NCBI RefSeq assembly: GCF_000204055.1
Contig: NW_006768766.1
Span: forward strand, 1,958,261-2,022,260
Source of the DNA: Melampsora larici-populina 98AG31
Taxonomy: Eukaryota; Basidiomycota; Pucciniomycetes; Pucciniales; Melampsoraceae
DNA: 64,000 nucleotides
Direction of reading: 5' to 3'
A program made the position numbers and the translations under genes. The notes beneath the pieces were generated by a model. That model was given only the letters and a program-made list of their open reading frames with translations, had not been told where the DNA came from and did not search any database. Below are positions 23,182-33,485 of this stretch, one piece after another (position 1 is the stretch's first letter; each line of letters begins with the position of its first letter).

Positions 23182-25441
23182 TCAAAGTCCAGCATCCTCC
23201 ACATCATTTTCATCGAGACTTGGCAACAGTTCCTCCACATCATTATCATCCAGACTTGGCAACAGTTCCTGACCAACCTGAGTATTCACATCACCTGCAG
23301 ACTCCACTTCACTAACCCCTTGAGCAGCGCTTACAATTAACCTCAACCTGAACTTACCATTGTTCACATCGCTTAACCAGTTGCGTCGAGCCTTTGCATC
23401 CATACCTGAAAATCCCTTCTGCAACACCTCCTTCGTCATCAAACAACCCGGCGCTTGTATGACTTCTACTTTGCGCGCTTTCAAGACGGTGATTGGGTCG
23501 GGCACACGTGGAAAGATCTTAGCCTTAGCAGGCGCATTAACCAGGATTTGACCTGTAAATTATCAATCAATCAAACTCAGATCAAATAACAAAGAGAACT
23601 GAGAAGCTGTAGAGACATACACTGCCAGCATTAAATAGGTTCCCTGGTCGGAACATGACCTAGGCTGGGAATATCATTGAGAGAAGAATGGAGCATCAAA
23701 TCATCTCGCACTGCACATCTGAGCCATAAAGCATACACTACATATGTGCAAACATCTGAGTAAATCCTTAGCTATCAGCTACATACAGGTCCGCTCAGTT
23801 ATCTGCTCATCTAGATAAGGAAATCATGTGTAATACATGCTGTAACTTTGTTCAGATTGAGACACACATTTCAAAATATTGACTACATATATCACAATGG
23901 CTACTCAGGCAATATTCATGGAACTGTGTAACAGTAGCAGAATGGGAATCAATCAATCAAACTCAGATCAAATAACAAAGAGAACTGAGAAGCTGTAGAG
24001 ACATACCCAACAAGCCGTTCAGCTTCCCACCCAAATCCTTCTTATCTTTGTCGCATTGATTGTTTGACACTTTGTGGTGAGTGGTCACTGCAGAAGTATT
24101 GTTCGCTGCGTTCGAAGCTACGACAGCTTTGATTTCTTCGTATGTTGTACCATTTTGACAGTATAGTGGAAATACATATTGCAGTTGTGCTTTTGCGGAA
24201 ACCCACGTTGACATCTCGTCCCTAGAAGTGTACTCTCGACACCATCCCCCACCTGCCGTATTATTGCTACACGCAATGATATAGTAGTCCAGGCCCACTA
24301 GTTGGTGGTCGCGTGCAAGCTGAAACAAAATAGTTTTCAATTGAGAATGATGTTAAACGGACCAAATGAACACGAGGATAATCCCAAAGAGACATACTTG
24401 TTGGGCTATCTTCTTCATACACTGAAGAGATCGCTTCTCTTCATTCTGAACCGAAGTGCCGGGTGTATTGAGCTCCCGATCTTTCTTGACCTTTTTCTCG
24501 TCGACAAGCCGTTCATAGATCGGTCGGTAGAGATTCTCATCCTCTGGACTGAGCTTTGGAACCTCCGGCACCAGAATGCTACTATCACCAAAGACATTAA
24601 TGTCTTCATTGATGGTGATTGATGAGTAATCTGGATAACCTCCAAGTGCGTAGAACACACAAGACGTAAACACCGCATACTTGTCATCGTCGAGAGCTTG
24701 ATAAGAATCAGAATTGGACTTGTTCCGAAAGGCCAAGACCGCGGCAGCATTGGGGTCTCCTCGTTGAGGCACTGGTATCACAATTAAACATAGCAAACAT
24801 GATTGGATTGTTAGTTAGTTAGTTAGTTGGCTGATGACATTCACATTTTACTTGACTGCACGCACTTGGGTTTTTGTTGGCTGCAATAGCAAAGCTCAAC
24901 CAGCGATGCCAAGGATTCTCTCCATGGGTTCCACCCAATAAACCGCTGAGAACAACCAACTGACGTTAGCAAATTACAAGTCTTACAATTTTTAAATAGT
25001 TCTGTGAGAAAAAGACAAGACATACAGTGATCACTTCAATTTGATGATGCCAACACCAGAGATCATCGCAATCATATGGAGAGTGTGGTCCAGGGCCTCA
25101 AGTACAGCCTGTCCTTCTACAATGACCTCAGCGCTTAATTGATGATTAGATGAGCGTTGGCGAGCTAATTGATCTTGAATACGAGCTAAAGGCCAATATT
25201 TCTTGTACTGATGATAATTTTGTAACATGATTTCTGATAAGTCCACTTCATTGATAGCGTTGTGCTGGGTTGCAGATGGGGTTGGAAGGTGATTTGGTTG
25301 GGCATCAAGGGCATTCGCAACCGGGGGAACAACCAACTGACGACGAGGTCGTTTAGCAGCAGGCAGCGCTCTAGTTGATGATGTCTGGCGTTTGGTGGTG
25401 TTGGCTTGAGTCGAACGTGTTACTCTTGAGTTGCTAGAAGG
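23182..25441 (-). CDS. KDZ cargo gene of unknown function (530 residues)
   Basis: Exons 25441-25057, 25001-24852, 24771-24398, 24319-24007 and 23552-23182 splice in consistent phase to 531 codons. The N-terminus is basic with a likely nuclear signal (AAKRPRRQ). Distinct blocks follow: SQRFIGWNPWRESLASLVEL, PQRGDPNAAAVLAFRNKS, SPEDENLYRPIYERLVDEKK, LARDHQLVGLDYYIIACS, GGGWCREYTSRDEMSTWV and KAQLQYVFPLYC. The acidic C-terminus holds a tandem duplication (ELLPSLDDNDVE/ELLPSLDENDVE; about 42 bp in DNA). No domain is recognised by eye. The gene is divergent from the KDZ transposase across an 830-bp spacer. Its frame has no lesion, unlike the transposase. The last intron holds a 327-bp insertion flanked by a 59-bp direct repeat. 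It could be a transposition accessory protein or unrelated cargo. Confidence 0.75.
23562..23620. repeat. 59-bp direct repeat, copy 1 (3' side of the intron)
   Basis: Identical to 23948-24006. On the minus strand the repeat begins with the donor sequence GTATGTCTC. Together with the following AATTTACAG it would form a complete normal intron of 68 nt. Confidence 0.92.
23621..23947. repeat. Interspersed repeat, copy B, inserted in a cargo-gene intron
   Basis: 327 bp related to the copy at 14,252-15,075 (ATTAAATAGGTTCC, CTGAGCCATAAA, CCTTAGCTATCAG, TGTAACTTTGTTCAGATTGA). Its inner edge (TTGACTACATAT...CAATGGCTA) also resembles about 44,940-44,990. It has no coding potential. It sits between two 59-bp direct repeats. 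Confidence 0.75.
23948..24006. repeat. 59-bp direct repeat, copy 2 (5' side, at the splice donor)
   Basis: Identical to 23562-23620. On the minus strand it starts exactly at the exon-intron boundary after GGCTTGTTGG, so splicing of the enlarged intron can still use the original donor and acceptor. Confidence 0.92.
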
Positions 25442-26270
25442 CATCGAGCTTGAGGTCAATCGAGAGCAAAGTAAGGGAAGCTTGAGGTCGACTATTGGTA
25501 TAAATCAATAATGAATATGAAAGAGAAAAGATTTGTCCCCAAAACTTGAAATCGAAATCACCCAAACAAACACTGTTTTCAAAACGCAGTTCTTTGCTTC
25601 TATTCAATTTCGGTGGGGATTCCAAACACGTGATTCAAGTATGTAGTTATGTTCAGTATGTAGTTATGTAAAGCTTTCCCACCGGTGGGAGATGATTCCC
25701 CCCAGTCAGTGGGAATCACAAAAATCACGTGAGTCACAAAAAAGACATACCCCTTACGTACATAACTTCCGTACTTAACGTTTTACGTAAGATTCATCCA
25801 CCACTTGAACAGTATTTGAAATGTGGAGTAATGCACGCCCACACACCTAATCGCTCCCGACAACACGGTAAGGCGTATTCATTCCAATGTACAAGACACT
25901 AAGACTAAACAACGTTTAGTGTGTCACGCCTCAGACGTACGGCTCACATAAAATGGAATCACGGTATGTTGCATACGCAAAAGCTTCGTTTACTCTTTGA
26001 GTAACAAGGCTGGATGGATTCTCACAATTATAACATATTGACTCTGTTTTCATTCCATACTAAAGATTATGTCATAATTCATCAAATAAAGCAGGTGCCG
26101 TGGTTTCCCAACAAAAAGGGGTACATATCACTAAACTAGGGTCTAATGGACCGGAAAGCAGGGGCTCCTGCGCATCAAAACATCCTCAATCAAAAAAATT
26201 TTGCTGATCAAATGCTAAGTTTCTCCTCACCTCATTTGCTGAAATCTGTTGTCTCCAATTCATCATTCTC
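25442..26270. promoter_or_regulatory. Divergent intergenic region between the unknown cargo gene and the KDZ transposase
   Basis: 830 bp without a gene, flanked by two outward-facing starts, so it should hold both promoters. An inverted pair around 25,753-25,793 (CTTACGTAC and TTTTACGTAAG) is a candidate operator-like dyad. CCCACCGGTGGGA near 25,680 resembles the element's other CACC-type palindromes. Regulation is inferred from position only. Confidence 0.4.
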
Positions 26271-29200
26271 ATGGGAATCTCCGGTCGTGTAATTCCCCTT
26301 CCAGGATCCTCTAAAGCATCCAAACGCAAGGGGCCTCCAAACACTGAAGCAACTCGCCTGAAAGCTGAACTTGACGAAGCTAAGATTGCTTATAGCAAGA
26401 AACGGTTCAACGAAATTAGTACTGCGCTCAACAATCCCCCCCAACCCAATCCAGTTCTCGAGCAAGATGATCAAGATGAAATACCTGATCCGCCACCCAT
26501 TCCAGAAGGCTTTGACAACACCGGTGAAGACGCACACCCTGTCCCTTTCACCCTAACTCAATTGATCACGGACGATACATACAAGCATCGGCGACTCCAA
26601 GAGGATGCGCAGTGGAAACTCATCATGCAAAGCGTATTTGTAGCTTTCATGCATGGCACACAGCGTACTTCGCAGTGGGGAAATGTAGACAATTGGAATT
26701 TTGACTTCAATGACCCGCTGTTGTGCTCATGTCCCAAAGACAAGAAACACACTCGAGCAGTTAATGCATTGGATATACTTTGTGAGTTTCATTACTACTC
26801 TATGTTGAATTATATCTAATGTTCCTGTTATGCTTTGACTTCAAGATCGTTGCAAATTGAATGTGGAATTCTGTTTGTGCATACCTGACCAAGTCAGGTT
26901 GATCAATCTGGGTTATTTAGGAGGTACACCTACCAGGCCTGAAACAGCCTTCTCCCTCCGACTTCTTCGATTATATCACTTAGCATGGCAGTATTGCCAT
27001 GCTAACATTCAACCTTTTTCATTGATGATAGATGCATACTTGGATGCATTCAACCCTCCCATACTAGTACCTGGAACTCACGAGGTGTGATCTTCTCATT
27101 GAACTTGAAGTACAAGCAAGCTGACACATCTTCCGACCTGCGGTCCTTACATTCAGCCTTGCCTCTGGCGGCAACCACTCACAGGTGCAATCATTTGCTA
27201 TCGGCAAATTCTCAAGGCGATCGAAGAGCTTGAGAGTCGCAGTCTCGAGCTCACACCTCTGCAGAAACTCGCCGCTAATTGTCCGCGGTGCTTTGGTCCG
27301 GCTGGTGCAATGGGAATCCAAAGCGGACCACAATATGTGGTTTGTGTCAATGGTAACTTTCAACAGCGCCGTCACGAGACGGCTAGTCGAACGTTCACCG
27401 AAATTCCAGTTTCAATGCCTTCTTTGTTCATGCATCTGCAAGCAGTGGCTCAATGGGCGCCGAAGGCTTCGGGAAAAGCCAAAGGTACCGTGAACGATGA
27501 TCTGGTGGTATTTCATCTCCTTATTCGATCATATCGAGATCAACCCGCACATCTACATCTACTCACCTTCGCCCTTTCCGTAGGACCCTTGCACACAACA
27601 ACACACAGCTGCAGAAGACAAACGTAATGCTTCCAGCTGGCGAGGATGCGAAGAGACTGGTCTTATAGGCATGGCGTGTCGGCATGATCACATGATCAAG
27701 TTGGTGAATGTGATACAAAGCGGTGAAAAGTTAGCCATTTGATGTCTCAACCTTCAACCTTTTCAATAAACCCTGATTCCAAGCATCAAATAGGGCGCAT
27801 TTCGTCCACGCCTTGCTTGGGGAACTGTTCACATGCATCTTGGAAGGATATACGGAATCGGTAAAGGCAGGTGTTATCCTGTTGTATGACATTGGATGCA
27901 CAATGGAAAAAGGTGTCATAAAGGTGATTTATTTGAGTTATTTCGATGTTCACTTTGTTAAAAACTTGCTTTATCTTTCAGAACAACCTCTTTGCCGATG
28001 AACGAGCCGCAGATCGTCTCCTGTTTGGTACAAGCGCATTCCATGCCTACGTACACCGTTGGAGCTGTCAATTACAATACAACCCACGCCTTAATGCGCG
28101 TTTTGGCCTATCTGATGGTGAGGGCCTGGAACGCGAATGGTTCAAGGTCTCACCTCTGATTTCGCCACTTCGGGGGTCTAGCCCTCAGTTTCGAGTAGAT
28201 GCCTTGCATCTCAAATTCCAGCATAACAATGCTCTCTCTCGCGAGAAAGCAGGTGATAAGTTTTTCAGCAGTAGTTATGTTTCTTTATTTTGACTTCGAC
28301 TGATATTTGTTTGACAATTCTAATTAACAGCAAAGTCGGTAGTTCATAAGCTTAAGATTGCTGAGAAAAAGGCTGATGAAGCCCGCCTTAAGCTAACAGA
28401 ACTGGAAACAACCGTTGGTCACACCGTCGATTATCTGGGTGCGCAATGGGAACGTCAGCGACAGTGCCAAGCCGAGATCATGGGAGATGATAGGGCTCAA
28501 GAAGTGCGGGCTCAACTGGCGCGTCTGATCGAGCTTGAGGAAGATTTCAAAGATGCACAGTAAGTGTCTGCATATGTCTTCACTCTTAACCCACACTCAG
28601 TCATTAACAGTTAATATCGCTTTCATATGTCATTTTATGAAATGACATATAGTGACGACCTCAAGAAGCTTCGACGCAAAAGACAACGTAATTTGTCACA
28701 AGAAGAACATGAAGCTTTGCGACGTCTCCCATCCACGCTGGTTGAGCTCGAAAAATCTATTGTAGAAGTGGCCGAAGACCTAGGAGGTGAGGCATATCGT
28801 AATATGCCTGAACTTAAAGGCAAGTGACACCGTTTGATCACTGGTGATCAAAGGTCAAACTGATGATGTGACTTCCTCAGACCCCCGTGCGCGCCTTACT
28901 ATGCGAATACGGATATCGAAGGAAAATCTTTATGAGGATTATGTTGGGAAGATCGAGTGGCAAAAGAAATGGAGTCAACCTGGTCTTGGTGAGACCGAAT
29001 TTTCACAAATTATGCTATGATGGCTATTCAATTTTTTCTTTGTCTTAGGTACTACGGAACAAGGCAGATACAAGAATGTAATGGAAAAGCGCAACAAGGC
29101 ATTGGCCCAAAAGTATTCTACTTACAAATCACAAGTAGAAACTTATCACCATGATTACCCGGATTCCCCAGCATTAGATCTACCAACATTCGAAGAGGTG

Positions 29201-29959
29201 AAGTCCATGGACATTGCCAACACTTTTTGGAATATTGGACATCTGACCCATCCTGAGGAGCCCTGGGCGGTCGATGAATCGGTACAAATCGGTATTCAGG
29301 CTTTTCTAACAGCAAGAAGCTGTGCTGAAGAAAAGGAGAGAATCACATGTGAGATACAACACATGATGCGATCCGCGCTACAGATGGAAGAGAAACTGTC
29401 CAGCCTCTACACATTGAGTCACCTTCGTGAGTATGACATACTGTATTATTGTATTCTCTCTTTAATTTGTTACTTTTTGTGCCTGTGTATAGCGTGGGTA
29501 GCTGGAGCACCTCAAGAAAGACGACCATTACAGTGGGTTTTGCGAAATGGACTTATTTCAAAGGCTAATTGGGAAGCCAGTCAAAAGGTGTTGTAGGCCT
29601 TGCCCAGTCATCTGCAATTGAAGTATTGCCGTAATTGGATCCTTTGGCACACTCACCTGCCAAGGTTATTACAAAGAACAGCACATTATTCCCACGAGTC
29701 TGCTCAGGCTATAACAATGCTGCAAGTTGCGTGGAACGAGTTGATTGCGAGGTGCAGCGGTGTTTGGGAGAAGATTTTGCATGGTCCATACATCCAAGCC
29801 CAACAGCTCGATGAATTCGAAATGATTGAACAAGATTTGTTCGACCATGAGGAAGAGATAGTGCGCAACAACATTGATCTTCTTGAAGAGGATATGCGGA
29901 ATAATCTTGTCCTCATTGACAATGAGGATGACATGGAGGAGGAAATGCTTATTACTTGA
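26271..29959 (+). pseudogene. KDZ transposase with a premature stop and apparent catalytic-site change
   Basis: Eleven exons (26271-26781, 26846-27084, 27157-27489, 27584-27729, 27794-27923, 27982-28252, 28331-28559, 28653-28819, 28881-28988, 29049-29426, 29493-29959) keep phase over 993 codons. Signature blocks run in KDZ order: GYLGGTPTRPETAF, WRQPLTGAIICYRQIL, CPRCFGP, CVNGNFQQRRH, RNASSWRGCEETGL, ACRHDH, LLYDIGC, FHAYVHRWSCQLQYNPR and FGLSDGEGLEREW. Second and third catalytic positions look intact (Asp near residue 442, Glu near 500). The first, normally an Asp in the DGNF-type motif, reads Asn (AAT at 27349-27351). TAG at 29594-29596 cuts off the last 120 residues, which still align with the second KDZ C-terminus at 63.3 kb. 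One intron (28,820-28,880) uses a GC donor. The intact protein would cut and join element ends. Confidence 0.88.
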
Positions 29960-29979
29960 TGATATCTGTCACATATGAA

Positions 29980-32345
29980 ATTAATATCTCAAACATTTTT
30001 GCTTCGTTTATTTGAAAGAACACTCTTGGGTAGAATTATTTGTTTTTTGAGAGTTCCAGGTAGAATGAATAGGAGAAGACCACAATTTATTAAAATGTGA
30101 TATTATATGATGTTGTGTGCCTTGCAAAACATCATATAATTCACTGGACAACTTTGTACAAAAGTGCCTAATTCATGTGACCTGGAAGGGTTTTGCACTT
30201 AGGCGGCCAATATGGTAACTATTTTGAGTGTTACAGGTAGAATAAAAAGGAGAATATGTGATTTAATTGAAACATAGCATTGTTGAACTTTGTGGGCCTT
30301 GCAAAGTTCAATATATTTCATTGTACGATGTTGTACAAAGTATGACATCTTCAATGTGTTTGAGAGAGATTGGCACTTGAGCAGGCCATATAGGTACTAA
30401 TTTGAGTGTTACGGGTAGAATAACAAGGATAAGAGGTGATATTTTGCAAAAGTCATGATATTCAACAATGTGCGCCTTGCAAAGTTGCATATGTTTCATT
30501 ATATGCATTTGCACAAAAGATGACATCTTCATGTGGCTTGGGAGGGATTTGCAGTTCAGCAGGCACTATGGGTACTATTTTGAGTGTTACAGGTGGAATA
30601 ACACTCTGAAGAAGTGATTTTTTGCGACAATGATCATATTGAAAAATGATCTCCATGCAGAAATGCATATAGTTCATTACATGCATTTTTGCAAAAGGTG
30701 ACATCTTGAAAGTGTTTGGTGGTGAATTGTACCGGAGCGGGAATATTTGTACCATTTTCAGCAGTTCATATACAATCACACCTTGAAGATGTGAGGTTTC
30801 CAATAATGTGACATTGTGCACCTGTGCGCCTAGCAACGGTGCACATTTTTCATTATTGGACATGTTTCAAAAGTCCACATCTTCAACCAGTTTGGTTGGA
30901 CTTTGTGCTACGGCAGGAGAATACCCTTTGCAACTGAAGTGTCCATAAGTGGTTCAAAAATTGCAGATAACACAACATGAGCAAATTGAAAAGTGTCTAC
31001 ATTGTGCAGATACATAAGTTTTATTAAGGTACATTTTGGATTGGGGCTCATACCAACTGTGTAGGTGTGATTCAAACCAAGGAAAGACCAGATATTGCAT
31101 GGATTATGTGCAAGTGCAGCATCAGATAACATGATCCATGTTTTCTGACGCAAAATATGTCACAAATCCCTACCAAAGTGGTTGAAGATGTGGTCTGAGC
31201 AGCAAATGTGCATAATGAAAAGTGTGCTCCTGTGCAAGTTGAACAAAGTTCATTGGAGTATTTTACCATATACTCCACATCATCACTATGTTATTCCTTG
31301 TTAACCACAAAAAAAGGACAAAAATCCCGCACTCCATTATATATCTCAACCAAATGCCTTGAAGATGTTGTTTTTTTTAAAAATGTTTATAATGAACAAC
31401 AATCAGACTTGCACAGTGCACAAAGTCCAATACAAACTTTTTTGTGCTTTACCACTTATTCAAAGTGTTATTCCCCCTCAACCGCTCCAAATGGTGGACA
31501 TGTTCCATTTGGAGGTGCAATTCACCACAGCCATGTTAAAGACATCAACTTTTGACCAAAGTTGTATAATGAACTATATGCAGAATGATAAGGCACACAA
31601 TGTTTATTATGATCACTTTGGCCAAAGCCCGCATCTTGCTTTCTTCATTTCACCTGAACCACTCAAAATAGTACACATAATGCCCAGGTAAGTGTAAATC
31701 ACACCCAAACACTTTGAATATGGCCACCTTTGCATAAGGTTGTATAATGAACTATATGCAGAATGATAAGGCACACATTGTTTATTATGATCACTTTGGC
31801 CAAAGCCCGCATCTTGCTTTCTTCATTTCACCTGAACCACTCAAAATAGTACACATAATGCCCAGGTAAGTGTAAATCACACCCAAACACTTTGAATATG
31901 GCCACCTTTGCATAAGGTTGTATAATGAACTATATGCAGAATGATAAGGCACACAATCTTTATTATGATCACTTTGGCCAAAGCCCGCATCTTGCTTCCT
32001 TTATTTCACCTGAACCACCCAAAATAGTACACATAATGCCCAGGTAAGTGTAAATCACACCCAAACCCTTTGAATATGGCCACCTTTGCATAAGGTTGTA
32101 TAATGAACTATATGCAGATTCATAAGGCGCACAATGTTTATTATGGACACGTTGGCCAAAGCCCACATCTTTTTCTCTTTATTGCACCTGAACCACTCAA
32201 AAAAGTACACATAATTCCCAGTGAAGTGTAAATCACAGCCAAACACTTTGAATATGGGAACTCTTGCATAAAGTAGTATAATGAACTATATGTAGTTTTA
32301 CACGGTATCTTTATTCCACCCTGCTGAAAAGCAATGCAGGAAAGG
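29980..32345. repeat. Head-to-head arrays of a 178-bp satellite
   Basis: From 31,561 the unit starting GTTGTATAATGAACTATATG recurs at 31,739, 31,917 and 32,095 (exact 178-bp steps) and, diverged, at 32,272. From about 30,000 to 31,050 the same unit appears in the opposite orientation with the same period (TTTGAGTGTTAC near 30,222, 30,401 and 30,578) but more diverged. The inversion point is near 31.1-31.2 kb. No gene is supported; open frames inside are repeat artefacts. Confidence 0.88.
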
Positions 32346-32543
32346 CTTATAAAGGCTTATATCCTTGTTAGTACTAAGTATGATTGACATAGTACTGTCA
32401 CCTAACCGTAAGACCTAATCATAAGGCCCTTAAGCTATCTTGTACATAACGCGTCGAGACTCGTCACTCGACACACGCTCACGCGTGTAGCCCTAACCAA
32501 AACCAAATGCACATAACTAACCCTAATGTCCCCTAACAACCGC

Positions 32544-32725
32544 GTTTCAATCAAACACGCTTATATTATCCAAGACGCGTGGAATTTCCCACATACATTC
32601 CACTTTTTCCCTCGCCTTTGTTCAGTTTCAATCAAACACGCTTATATTATCCAAGACGCATGGAATTTGACTTGTTCTCTCCCCACATTCCACTATTTCC
32701 CTCGCCTTCTTTCATCCCCATCAGA
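32544..32725. repeat. 91-bp tandem duplication upstream of the TET/JBP-like gene
   Basis: GTTTCAATCAAACACGCTTA starts at 32,544 and again at 32,635. The copies share the following CCAAGACGC and CATTCCACT...TTTCCCTCGCCTT blocks. It is probably in the promoter region. Confidence 0.85.
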
Positions 32726-33061
32726 AACCTCGTCAACCCACTTCTCACCAAACGAACTAATTGCTATCTTGGACGTTGAAATCGATTGTCCTTCAGTATG
32801 ACCTTCATGAGTTCTTTCTCCAAAAGCTCACTGTCACTTACTGAACTTTTGGTCTTTGTTTAGTTCACATCACGATTTATATCCAATACGAGATACGAAT
32901 TCCAACACCGACATTCCCTTGGGTAGGTCTCGCCCCTTATCCATGATTTATCTTGCCTTTTCTATCTACGAGACAGCTGACCTTTTTTTTTCTAGATTCG
33001 ATTCTCAGCCTGGTTGTGCTTGTTCCATTTCAATTCAATCGAAGGCAGTCAACGATCCGAC

Positions 33062-33385
33062 TTAGTCATTTCCGTTGAACAGCAGAAGTCGCCGATTGTC
33101 CTGTCGTGTTGTTGGACTCTGAGCTACGAACCAAGGCAGGGCATACGGCATTCTGTCTGTGAGACTAAGACGACTGGCGATATCATCAAACCAGCCAAGT
33201 AATAGGAGTGTCTACGAACCACCTTGGTCATTACCGTTGAACAGCAGAAGTCGCCGATTGTCCTGTCGTGTTGTTGGACTCTGAGCTACGAACCAAGGCA
33301 GGGCATACGGCATTCTGTCTGTGAGACTAATACGACTGTCGAGTTCATCAAACCAGCTAAGCGATAGGATTACCAACCAGAACCA
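33062..33385. repeat. 162-bp tandem duplication in the 5' flank of the TET/JBP-like gene
   Basis: GTTGAACAGCAGAAGTCGCC occurs at 33,074 and 33,236. The copies stay very similar through GGACTCTGAGCTACGAACC and CATCAAACCAGC, ending shortly before the ATG at 33,486. It probably lies in the promoter or 5' UTR. Duplicated binding sites are possible but not shown. Confidence 0.88.
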
Positions 33386-33485
33386 CCTCACATCATGTAA
33401 GTGATTCGCACACTCTAATGAACCTATATCGTATTGATCAATCAAAACCAGAGATTGACATACTTTGTTGGTATTGCCAGCTCTT

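Noticed and set aside
27185..27493. 102-codon plus-strand frame overlapping the KDZ transposase
   Set aside because: The frame with CPRCFGP and GNFQQRRH, one base away, is the family frame; this one has no motif.
30308..32246. Several 60-130-codon frames in the satellite region
   Set aside because: They recur with the 178-bp period and lack motifs.
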